A stretch of 35,088 bases of DNA. It comes from CAYJBH01 sp964371365. GTDB taxonomy: Bacteria > Bacillota > Clostridia > Oscillospirales > Ruminococcaceae. Position 1 is the first letter of the stretch; each line of letters starts with the position of its first letter. The stretch is taken from positions 1-35,088 of the forward strand of contig CAYJMO010000007.1 of the NCBI GenBank assembly GCA_964371365.1. Reading direction: 5' to 3'. A program made the translations under genes and the position numbers. The notes below the pieces were generated by a model. That model had not been told where the DNA came from. It worked only from the letters and a program-made list of their open reading frames with translations, and searched no databases. Positions 1 through 8,232 of this stretch are shown piece by piece.

Positions 1-3
1 ATA

Positions 4-52
4 CCGACCTCCTAAAAGTTAGATTCTTAGGTCTAACTTTTTGGGGTCGGTA
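4..52. repeat. Long imperfect palindrome, possible bidirectional terminator
   Basis: The left arm begins ACCGACC and ends AAAAGTTAGA. The right arm is its reverse complement apart from a 3-4 nt internal mismatch, with a short loop around TTCTTAG. It lies just after the stop of the minus-strand glycoside hydrolase gene, so a terminator role fits. The inner arms have an A-tract on one side and a T-tract on the other, which would work in both directions. No separate T-run follows the outer stem, so a repeat-element end is also possible. Confidence 0.5.
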
Positions 53-80
53 CACACGGTGTTGTTTTTTCTACAATCGA

Positions 81-3000
81 TTAAAGAAATATCTCCGGCG
101 ACTTTATAATTCCCTGTGGCCAGAATTGATATTCATAAGAGAAATCCTGCCCACTCGGGCGCCAGGAGTCGGGACCCCACCAGTTAGTTGCATGGTTGTT
201 GAAGTGTAACTGTCCAAAGGGGTTGATACGGTTACCGTAGAACGTTACGTCCAATCGATGCTCACCCGGCTTAAGTCTCGGTAGTTCAAGCCGGTAGGGG
301 GAGAAGACAATGTTGCCGAGTTCGTTATCGTCAAGCGAAAGGGAGAGCATCTGCCCACGGTAGGCATTGATCTCGACAAAACCGTCATTTGTCTCTTGAG
401 ATTTAAATGGTAGATGGTAGGTGATGTTGCCTCCATAAAAAGGCAGTCCCTGTCGAGTGATGTCACCAAAGGCAAGTTGCTCTACCGCAGAGGTTAATTG
501 ATGTGTACAGCCATGTACCTTTACACCAAAATCACCCAGTAAATAACAGGCTTCAAGGTCGGTCTTCCTGCCAAATGGGATTGAAATATCAATATAGTTC
601 TCACCTTTTTTAAGATTTCCGATGGAGATGGTTTTTATGGAAAGGTCGACATAGTATCCGATTTGCTCGCACTTCACCGGCAGTCCATTCAAGATTATTT
701 CGGCATTTTCAACCTTTTCCATAGCGAGCTCTACGCCCGACAGTTCAACTTGTGAAACGACGGTGTAACGCAGGTGCAGGGTATGTGGTGTAGAGGTGTC
801 TTTCTCCACCCAAGGTTGGGCGACGGTGTGATTTCGCGGATTGTAGCCAAGTTTTGCCCGAATGATGCCGTCAATGCGCAAGATCTCCTCAACCGAGTGG
901 TATGCATCGTCGTTAAGTGCATACTCTGCCATGTCGAGCACAAGGACATTTTTTTCATGCAACGTGACCATTACCGGGTTTAGATACCGCAGCGGAGTGT
1001 TGGTCGGGATTGATATTCGCTCACAAAAAGTCTCATACAACCTGACATATTGCGGTGGGTTCAGTTTTAAAAGCAGGCTGTCGTGTGCATACATAATCTT
1101 ATCAAAGACGGTTTTTCCACCGATAAATTTGCTCTTGAGTGTCATTAAATCGCCGGTGAGTGTGTCATACAGCTCGACACTGTACTCGCCATCGATGGAA
1201 AAGGTGTGTTTTTCACCTTTGGTGCTGTCAACATTTTTGGGTATGTCGGCGTTTGCGACGAACAGCCAGTCGTTTTGACGTTCACGGCGCATACCATAGA
1301 TTAAATTTCTACTGCGAACACCGGCGCTGTCCCTGATGTCGATAATCCTTTCTTCCTCCAAGGCGTTAAGCAGTGCGGTACGCTCGAACATTACACGATC
1401 GCAGTCGCCGAAAAGTTCATCAAACTCGTCCGATGGCACGGCATCTACCATGGACGGAGGTTCACCGACGATCACAATCCGCCCACCCTGTTCCGCAAAC
1501 CATTCTAACCTTTGCAGAGTAGTAGTGCGAAGTGTTTTACAGCCTGCGACGACAATGCAGTTGTACCGAGATTTTCCGACCGAGAAAAATTCGCCGGTTA
1601 TATCGCCCTTGATGCAGTTTTCCGGCAGGAGAGATTCACAGATGTAGTCAAAGTCGAGCGTGCCTTTCAGCAGCCAGTCCGCAATATTGCCAAAGCACTC
1701 GTCCAGTCCGTCACGAATATCGGCGGTTTGTTGCTCGTTCCCCCAGTATAACCAGTAGCTCTCCACCGGATGAATAACACCGATTTTAACCATCGGCTCG
1801 CCACGTGTCATGGCGCTTGCAACACGTGCATAATGATCCTCGATATATCGATATTTTTCATGCCACGGAGATTGATAGTTAAAGCTGGTAGGGTAGTCCC
1901 GCTTTGCCTCACCCGCCATAGATACCCAAGAGAGATGGGGGACGCGCACGCTCACGCCGAGTGCCGCCTGCCAATCCCCTTGCAGTTTATGACCACGGAA
2001 GTCAAAGTCCCAGTTGGTTACGCCGTACAGTTCCGACAGGACACCCTCGCGGCCGTACTGATGGGCAATGGACTGCGCTTGTTTTGCGGTGGTGAACTCA
2101 CGGTTATCACAGAGTATGTCAATGCCGGGCAGTTGAAAATGGCGAAGCGAGCGCATAGCCTCACCTAAAGCAGCGGTCTGAGATTTGAGCGTCGGCTCCT
2201 CCATCATGTGCCCGGTCAGCATTAGGTCGTTAACCTCACACCATTCGCCGCATTGTTTTGCAAACGCATCGCAGAAACGTTGTGCTATGTGGTCATGATA
2301 TCTGTATCTTGTCAGCGATACCTCCCCATCAGGTAATTCAAACAGCAATTCCGGAAGATGAGCCATAAGCGACGAGGAGTAGGATTTGGAGAAGGTCTGT
2401 TCGATATCTTCGGTCCAGGGCAGTATTATCTCAATAGGGCGCTCGTTGGGCGCTTTCAGGCAACTTTTGTGCGCAAACTGCGGTTCGTCGGTAAAGATTG
2501 CCGGTATCACCGAGCCGAAATCACGCGCAAGATGGAGTTTATATTTCTCATGAGTAAGATTGATAAAGAATTCGATAGCCTTGGGATCGAGTGTGTTGGC
2601 GTAGGTTTGATTATTAAACCAGGGTGATGGAGCGGCGGTCTCAATATAGGCATAAATTTTTGTGTTGTTGGTGTCTTGGGTCGGTTCAATCTCACTGTAC
2701 TCAGTTAAAAATCCATCGGAGTCCAATACTATGTCGAAACAGGTCAAGAGCCTGCCGTTTTGGGTGCGTTTAGATACGCCGGAGCTGTTAAAATCCTCGT
2801 TTGCCTTAAAATTTTCAGAGTAAGGACGGTCGGTCAACAGCAGTTGAGTAAGACGATATTTTGGATTTTGGGTCACAAAACCACCGGCAGCGCCGGACGG
2901 CCAGCGATCCTCGTCATACAGCCATGCGAGCATATCTTGCTCTTTAGCCTTCTCAGTGCAGATCTCAATCATTCTCATGAACTCGTCGCCGAGATATTCG

Positions 3001-3191
3001 GTGTCCATGCCGGTGCGCACATGCATGTGAAATCCGCCAAACCCCATCTTTTGAAAGACCTCAATCTGGCGCATCAGCTCGACCGGATCGAGCGCGCAGT
3101 TCCACGCCCAAAATGGGGTGGCGCGATACTCCGCTGTAGGATGCTTGAACATGTTTGCGGTGAATTCTTTTTCTTTTTGATGGTACAACAT
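81..3191 (-). CDS. GH106-like glycoside hydrolase (alpha-L-rhamnosidase-related)
   Basis: The 1036-residue protein resembles the large GH106-related family annotated as glycosyl hydrolase or alpha-L-rhamnosidase. Seen: an N-terminal FWAWNCALD segment, MGFGGFHMHVRTGMDTEYL, DEDRWPSGAAGG, an FTDEPQ motif near residue 235 that is a likely acidic active-site element, GHMMEEPTLKSQ, and a C-terminal beta-rich region ending with WWGPDSWRPSG. There is no signal peptide, so it probably acts in the cytoplasm on imported oligosaccharides or glycosides. The start is supported by GGGGAAATT before ATG. It begins 10 nt after the upstream membrane-protein gene and is the last gene of the minus-strand operon. 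The family is clear; the substrate is not, because GH106-like proteins of Clostridia are mostly uncharacterised. Confidence 0.8.
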   Translation of the reverse strand: MLYHQKEKEFTANMFKHPTAEYRATPFWAWNCALDPVELMRQIEVFQKMGFGGFHMHVRTGMDTEYLGDEFMRMIEICTEKAKEQDMLAWLYDEDRWPSGAAGGFVTQNPKYRLTQLLLTDRPYSENFKANEDFNSSGVSKRTQNGRLLTCFDIVLDSDGFLTEYSEIEPTQDTNNTKIYAYIETAAPSPWFNNQTYANTLDPKAIEFFINLTHEKYKLHLARDFGSVIPAIFTDEPQFAHKSCLKAPNERPIEIILPWTEDIEQTFSKSYSSSLMAHLPELLFELPDGEVSLTRYRYHDHIAQRFCDAFAKQCGEWCEVNDLMLTGHMMEEPTLKSQTAALGEAMRSLRHFQLPGIDILCDNREFTTAKQAQSIAHQYGREGVLSELYGVTNWDFDFRGHKLQGDWQAALGVSVRVPHLSWVSMAGEAKRDYPTSFNYQSPWHEKYRYIEDHYARVASAMTRGEPMVKIGVIHPVESYWLYWGNEQQTADIRDGLDECFGNIADWLLKGTLDFDYICESLLPENCIKGDITGEFFSVGKSRYNCIVVAGCKTLRTTTLQRLEWFAEQGGRIVIVGEPPSMVDAVPSDEFDELFGDCDRVMFERTALLNALEEERIIDIRDSAGVRSRNLIYGMRRERQNDWLFVANADIPKNVDSTKGEKHTFSIDGEYSVELYDTLTGDLMTLKSKFIGGKTVFDKIMYAHDSLLLKLNPPQYVRLYETFCERISIPTNTPLRYLNPVMVTLHEKNVLVLDMAEYALNDDAYHSVEEILRIDGIIRAKLGYNPRNHTVAQPWVEKDTSTPHTLHLRYTVVSQVELSGVELAMEKVENAEIILNGLPVKCEQIGYYVDLSIKTISIGNLKKGENYIDISIPFGRKTDLEACYLLGDFGVKVHGCTHQLTSAVEQLAFGDITRQGLPFYGGNITYHLPFKSQETNDGFVEINAYRGQMLSLSLDDNELGNIVFSPYRLELPRLKPGEHRLDVTFYGNRINPFGQLHFNNHATNWWGPDSWRPSGQDFSYEYQFWPQGIIKSPEIFL

Positions 3192-3201
3192 AATTTCCCC
3201 G

Positions 3202-5250
3202 TTATTGTAATAATTCGTAGATTGTTACACTGATGTTATTGAATATCTGCCGATACATCGAGCCCTGCTCCGGATGGACTATCTCATCGACGCTATGGGA
3301 GAAAATGACGATATAACCGATATTTTTTGATCGTTGGAAGTTGTATTTCTCCTCTTGTGTCCATTCATCGGAAAAGATATAGCCGAGCTCATCTATCCTG
3401 ACATCACTGTCGGTAAAACCGAGATTACGCTCTGCATAGAGAAAACCTTCAAAATAACACTTTTTTTCCGAGAATGCCGAGATGTTGTGATATACCGCAT
3501 CCTTTTCACCCGGCATACCTAACCTTGTGGATAATATCAACCGGTCATCGGATATATATTCCTTTAAAAATTCAAAGGAGGCGAATTCTTCATCTGTTTG
3601 GGTGTCATAAATCTTCTCGTTATTCAAAAAATAGTCATTCATTGCAGTGACACTAAAATCAGACAGATTTGGTACAACACCGTGATATAGACTGTTTATT
3701 GAAAATAAGAAGATTACAATCAGCGAGAATATCTTCAACTTTATAGACTTTATTTCGCTTAATTTTACTACCGAGATATAGAAAATAAACGGCAAGGCGC
3801 AGTACAAAAAGTAAATCTGGCTGGTACCCTCGATAAAAAATGTGTAGTACGCGGCAATACCCACATAGCTGATAAGACCGGAAAGAATATATTCCGGCGA
3901 CAGTTTCTTTTTGCTTAATAGATACAGAATCATGTCTAAAACCGATAAAAACAGTGGTATGATTGCGATTGTAATAGTCATGAATAGTGAGGGTATTAAA
4001 AAAATGAGACGTGATAAAATGCTGTCATCATCAAAAGGTAAATTCGTAGAAAAGTGGCCGGTTTTATTGACAGTTGCAAGAAATCCGTCAAGAAAATTAC
4101 CGGCAAAGTACCCTGAACTTCCACTTGACAGTAGGGTATTAAATGTAACGAAAAAAATAATTATGCACAAAGAGGTCATCAATCCAAAAACCGGACAAAG
4201 AGAATGGTTTTTGAGGACAGAAATCAGATAATACACTGTAAATGCGGTGATAAAAACAATGGCGAAGGGACCTTTAACTCCGCAGAGCAGAAAAAACAGG
4301 ACGAGTGACAGTATTATATGCGATATGGTTCGTTTGTCAAATTTATTTATGTTATGCAGGATGGGGGAGGAAGTGAAAAAAAGTGTTATGGAAATAATCA
4401 CCGCAAGTCCGGTTGCGTTGGCGTTGCTTGCCCACTGATATGTAAGGTCGGAGAATTGGTAAGACATTGAAAATCCCGACAGCATAAACAGCGAGAGGAG
4501 TGTGGAATAAAGGCGATTTTTAATTACTACGCTGACAAGCGGGAATACGCATAAGCAGAGAAGAATCGGTATGTACATTATCTGATACTGGGTTAGATAA
4601 ATCCAGCCATCGCCGCCGAAGACAATCTTTGCGATTGCTAAGAAAAGGATGTTGAAAAAATGATAGGTGAACCGAACTCCGGTCACACGAATATCATCAA
4701 AGGGGTGGTCAGAGGCGAGCTGGTTTATGTTGCCGATCTGCCAGGTGTAGTCGGCATAATTAATATCCCGCATGTCCGGCATGAAAAAGTTCATGGTAAA
4801 TGCGCATATGTAGACACATATCAGCAAAATAAACAGAAAGTGGAGGTTGTTAGACAGGAAAGGAAATAATTTTTGAACACTCGGAATCGCTCGGCGAAAT
4901 TTAGCAATGATAAAAATAATCGTTATAATACTTAAGATAGGATTAATATAACTAATAAGAAATGTTAATCCCAAAAACTGCAACAGAAAAAACTCACAAA
5001 ATAGGATAAAAACGCCAATCAGAAAGGCAACGACGGCATAGACGGTCTTTGGGATTGTGAGCTTGACATCAAATATCTGCTTTGCCAGAAGTAATGGCAA
5101 TAACCCCGGGAGAAGTGTCCAAAAAACGAGATAAGAAAAAAAATACAGTCCGTCATAGCGAGAAAACACCACAGTAATCGGCAAAAATATCAATATTGAT
5201 ATTATGATTACAAGGATATACCGGATTGTAGAAAAACTTCTTTGCTTCAT
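3202..5250 (-). CDS. Multi-pass membrane protein, possibly GT-C-fold glycosyltransferase
   Basis: The 682-residue protein has many hydrophobic segments (roughly residues 10-30, 35-57, 70-118, 135-152 and on to about 500) and a soluble C-terminal domain of about 150 residues. A first extracytoplasmic loop has acidic residues (FMPDMRDINYADYTW, near residues 156-170) followed by an aromatic/YH stretch (near 193-200). This resembles the layout of GT-C membrane glycosyltransferases and PMT/ArnT-like proteins, but I recognise no specific family. The gene is visibly AT-richer than its neighbours, partly because of Ile/Phe/Leu codons. Its ATG directly abuts the TAG of the cyclase gene, so translation is probably coupled. 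A role in building an envelope glycan is inference from topology and from the adjacent glycoside hydrolase. Confidence 0.7.
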   Translation of the reverse strand: MKQRSFSTIRYILVIIISILIFLPITVVFSRYDGLYFFSYLVFWTLLPGLLPLLLAKQIFDVKLTIPKTVYAVVAFLIGVFILFCEFFLLQFLGLTFLISYINPILSIITIIFIIAKFRRAIPSVQKLFPFLSNNLHFLFILLICVYICAFTMNFFMPDMRDINYADYTWQIGNINQLASDHPFDDIRVTGVRFTYHFFNILFLAIAKIVFGGDGWIYLTQYQIMYIPILLCLCVFPLVSVVIKNRLYSTLLSLFMLSGFSMSYQFSDLTYQWASNANATGLAVIISITLFFTSSPILHNINKFDKRTISHIILSLVLFFLLCGVKGPFAIVFITAFTVYYLISVLKNHSLCPVFGLMTSLCIIIFFVTFNTLLSSGSSGYFAGNFLDGFLATVNKTGHFSTNLPFDDDSILSRLIFLIPSLFMTITIAIIPLFLSVLDMILYLLSKKKLSPEYILSGLISYVGIAAYYTFFIEGTSQIYFLYCALPFIFYISVVKLSEIKSIKLKIFSLIVIFLFSINSLYHGVVPNLSDFSVTAMNDYFLNNEKIYDTQTDEEFASFEFLKEYISDDRLILSTRLGMPGEKDAVYHNISAFSEKKCYFEGFLYAERNLGFTDSDVRIDELGYIFSDEWTQEEKYNFQRSKNIGYIVIFSHSVDEIVHPEQGSMYRQIFNNISVTIYELLQ

Positions 5251-7053
5251 CTAATCAATTAACCTCACCGCCTCATACACCTCGAAATCCTCACTCAGTC
5301 CTTTAATTGCAAAGTCGTTGCCGAGATAGACGAACTCCACACGACCTTTAAGCGCCTCGGCGAGCGATTTGTTAACATAGACCTTACCGGAACCTGCGAG
5401 CCCCTCTAAACGGGAGGCGGTGTTGACCGTGTTGCCTATGACGGTGTAGTCCATGCGTGATGCCGAGCCGATGTTGCCGACGACAGCGGAGCCGGAACAG
5501 ACCCCGATTCCGCAACCTAAACGGTGACCGTACTGCTCTTCCAACTCTTTAGAAAGCAGAGCAATCTGTTCACTAATCTGGAGTGCGGTTTTAACGGCGT
5601 TATATTGATGATCCCTTTGTGAGAGAGGAGCGCCCCAAAACGCCATTGTGCAGTCACCGATATATTTATCAAGTGTGCCGCGATTATGTAGAACCGCGTC
5701 ACTTGATACACTCAAAATTCTGTTGAGAATTTCTACAACCTTGGGCGCAGGGAGTATCGACGAGAGGGAGGTGAATCCCCTGATATCAGCGAACAAAACG
5801 GAGATTTCAGCGGTACGGCCGCCGAGGGCAAGCTTCCTCGGGTTGTCCTTTAACAGCTCCGAGACAATCTCCGGTGCGACATAACGACGAAAGGTAAAGG
5901 AGACACGTTGGCGCTCCGACAGTTCACGAAAGTAGTTGAGAATGACCGCAAAGAAGTAGGGGACACTGATCGCGATAAGACCGTATAATATGTGTATAAT
6001 AAAGCCCAGCCGGAACATTATTTCACAGCCGATAAACCATACAGCTACCCCGACCAGCCAAAAGATGGTAGCCCTGAAAAATCTTTGTCGATACAACAGG
6101 AAAAAGCAGATAAAGGCAAGTGCAAATATGGTGGTGTTTTGAGCTGAAATCGGTTCTGCTTTGGTATTGTTTGACAGCAGTGCACCGATGGCATTCGCCT
6201 GATACTCCACACCAAACATCGTTTGTGCGGGGGCGATTGGAGTTTTGTACTCGTCCTGTAATCCGGTGGCATAAGGGCCAATCAAAACGATTTTATCCTT
6301 GAAAAATTGTGACGGAACCGAGCCGTCGACCAGGTCGCTTATCGAAACACCGTCGCTATATCCGCCCGGAAGTGTCTGTTGAACCACATACCAACGTCCG
6401 CGTGAGTCGGTCGGAGGTTTCTCCGGTATGGGTGTACCGGTAATTTTAGAATACTCCTCCGCGATAACACGATAGAAGGCAGGCACAACGGTACCATCCT
6501 GCAGCTCTATCTCCCAGATAGCATGGCGCAAAACACCGTCGCTGTCGAGCATTGCGTTGACATGCCCCTGCATCACATTTTCTTTTAACTCATCATAGGA
6601 CTCTTCGTAGCCCATGACTGCGTAGTCGTCTAAATAAAAACTGCCGTCCTCGTTGGTGACGAGAGCACTTCCGAAAATCGCAAATGTCCCTACCACGACG
6701 TTACCCTCTCTACCAAGCACTTCGGCAAATAGAGCATCCTCCTCATTTGTTGTAGGTGCGTCGAAAACCGTGTCAATGCCGATGATTGCCGGCATAGCCT
6801 CGCTGTCGGAGTTGAGATATGCCACCGCCTCGGCGATGATCTCCCTGCTCCATGGCCACTGCCCGAATTCCTCGAGTGCACGCTCGTCGATGCCGATGAT
6901 AACAATATCCTCGTGCGGTAAAACCTCACGCTGATAGACAGCATCGTTGAGTGCGTTTGAAAAGCCGAGCAGAAGGTTAGAGTGACACAAAAACCAGATA
7001 ACTCCCGCGCCGATAAAGCTTGCAATAAGCCGTATCGAAAGTTTTTTTATCAT
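5251..7053 (-). CDS. CHASE2-domain class III adenylate/guanylate cyclase
   Basis: The 600-residue membrane signalling enzyme makes a cyclic nucleotide from ATP or GTP. Seen: an N-terminal membrane segment (residues about 8-30), an extracytoplasmic CHASE2 sensor domain (about 35-300, with VIIGIDERALEEFGQWPW and IGIDTVFDAP), three closely spaced membrane helices (about 305-375), and a C-terminal class III cyclase domain. The two metal aspartates lie in LFADIRGFTS and DKYIGDCTMAFWGAP. The transition-state Asn and Arg lie in NTVNTASRLEG. This architecture is known for bacterial CHASE2 cyclases, most of which are taken to be adenylate cyclases. The start follows AAAGGA at good spacing. The gene follows the FecR protein gene by 42 nt, a recurring pairing. 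The external stimulus is unknown. Confidence 0.93.
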   Translation of the reverse strand: MIKKLSIRLIASFIGAGVIWFLCHSNLLLGFSNALNDAVYQREVLPHEDIVIIGIDERALEEFGQWPWSREIIAEAVAYLNSDSEAMPAIIGIDTVFDAPTTNEEDALFAEVLGREGNVVVGTFAIFGSALVTNEDGSFYLDDYAVMGYEESYDELKENVMQGHVNAMLDSDGVLRHAIWEIELQDGTVVPAFYRVIAEEYSKITGTPIPEKPPTDSRGRWYVVQQTLPGGYSDGVSISDLVDGSVPSQFFKDKIVLIGPYATGLQDEYKTPIAPAQTMFGVEYQANAIGALLSNNTKAEPISAQNTTIFALAFICFFLLYRQRFFRATIFWLVGVAVWFIGCEIMFRLGFIIHILYGLIAISVPYFFAVILNYFRELSERQRVSFTFRRYVAPEIVSELLKDNPRKLALGGRTAEISVLFADIRGFTSLSSILPAPKVVEILNRILSVSSDAVLHNRGTLDKYIGDCTMAFWGAPLSQRDHQYNAVKTALQISEQIALLSKELEEQYGHRLGCGIGVCSGSAVVGNIGSASRMDYTVIGNTVNTASRLEGLAGSGKVYVNKSLAEALKGRVEFVYLGNDFAIKGLSEDFEVYEAVRLID

Positions 7054-7095
7054 ACATTGTCCTTTGATGGAGAAGATATTTTTTAGATACAGAGG

Positions 7096-8196
7096 TTAAT
7101 CGTCTGTGTCGTCCTCTTCCTCTTCTTCTTCGTCGTCGTCATCCGTAGGTGCCGGTGCGGGTGCGGGTGCCGGTGCGGGTGCCGGTGCAGGTGAGTTTTG
7201 TGTGACTATTTGTTGTGTTACAACTTCTTCAACCTCTTCAATCTCATCATCGTCATCATCACCGTCATCATTACTGTCATCATCACCGTCATCGTCACCG
7301 TCATCGTCGTCATCATCGTCTGAATTTATGGTGTTGCCGCCCTGGATGCCGGACTGATTGGAGGGTTGTTCTTCGAGCTCAAGATCATCGCTATTCTCGA
7401 CATTATTTGTATTGTTTTCACCGTCGCCACTACCATTGTTGAAGTCATCATCATCAACGTCATCGTCGTCGTCGTCACCGTCCTCCCGGTTGTCATCGCC
7501 ACTCTCGGGAAGAAGCTCAATATGCTGCACCTCTGCTACATCCCCTACAAAGTCTGGTAGATCCTCGACATGCAGTTGCTCGACGACGACGTTATTGTCG
7601 TCGCCCTGCGGAATATCGGTAATGGTAACAGATTCACCGGCATTGAGGGTGAATTTTCGCACCTCTCCCGGGATGGAATCATCAAGTGTGATTTCAACCG
7701 AGCCTTCTAAAAGATAATAGGTCGTATGGTTTTTCCCCGCCGTAACATAACCGCTGGTGCCCCGTATGCTGGAGACCATGGTGGAGGTTTGGATTTGCAA
7801 CGTCTCGTCGTCGGTGAGTGGAGCGGTAACATTAAAAAAGAGGCTACCCTCATTTAATACAAGCTCCAAATGCGAATCATCTTTTTTAAACACACAGCTG
7901 GAAAGCTCGTCTAATTTGACAGATTTGGTATCGTCCAGACTGATATAGGCGTAGCTGGAGTTCATCGTTTCCAACACATTACCGTCCGAAAGGCGCATTC
8001 CCTCCAAAACCTCTAATTCGGCGTCGTCTCTGTCTGTTAGCCTGACATCACCGTCCGTCCTAATAAGCCGCATGACCGAGGCGGTGGTGGTGGGCGCGGT
8101 GATTAAAACAATCACCGAAATGATTATTATCGCAAGGATAGCGATTGCAATAATAATGTTACGCCTGTTAACAAACTTGGGAAAATCAAAGAACAT
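7096..8196 (-). CDS. FecR-domain membrane protein with acidic, repetitive C-terminal tail
   Basis: The 366-residue protein has one N-terminal membrane anchor (residues about 13-33, Ile-rich). A FecR-like beta domain follows (about 40-205), with GDVRLTDRDD, EGMRLSDGNVLET, FFNVTAPL, STMVSSIRGTSGYV and LLEGSVEITLDD. The remaining ~150 residues are low complexity: Asp/Glu/Asn-rich blocks, an Ala-Pro repeat of about eight units, and a closing Asp/Glu run. FecR domains outside iron-citrate signalling often sit next to CHASE2 cyclases and are thought to be periplasmic or cell-surface sensors or scaffolds. Here it lies between the HD-GYP and cyclase genes. There is no sigma or anti-sigma partner. The tail could bind calcium or cell-wall cations; that is inference. 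The start has GAGGT upstream. Confidence 0.85.
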   Translation of the reverse strand: MFFDFPKFVNRRNIIIAIAILAIIIISVIVLITAPTTTASVMRLIRTDGDVRLTDRDDAELEVLEGMRLSDGNVLETMNSSYAYISLDDTKSVKLDELSSCVFKKDDSHLELVLNEGSLFFNVTAPLTDDETLQIQTSTMVSSIRGTSGYVTAGKNHTTYYLLEGSVEITLDDSIPGEVRKFTLNAGESVTITDIPQGDDNNVVVEQLHVEDLPDFVGDVAEVQHIELLPESGDDNREDGDDDDDDVDDDDFNNGSGDGENNTNNVENSDDLELEEQPSNQSGIQGGNTINSDDDDDDDGDDDGDDDSNDDGDDDDDEIEEVEEVVTQQIVTQNSPAPAPAPAPAPAPAPTDDDDEEEEEEDDTDD

Positions 8197-8232
8197 CGAA
8201 ATACCTCATATAATGTAAAATAATGTAATAAG

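Noticed and set aside
862..1278. Plus-strand reading frames opposite the glycoside hydrolase
   Set aside because: No homology or ribosome site; the minus-strand protein is clearly the real gene.
7200..7330. CRISPR-like or tandem repeat array
   Set aside because: The periodicity is three bases and comes from Asp codons in a coding tail, with no repeat-spacer structure.
7106..7717. Long plus-strand reading frames rich in Ser, His or Gly-Ala opposite the FecR gene
   Set aside because: They are antisense shadows of the Asp-rich and Ala-Pro triplet repeats and lack ribosome sites.
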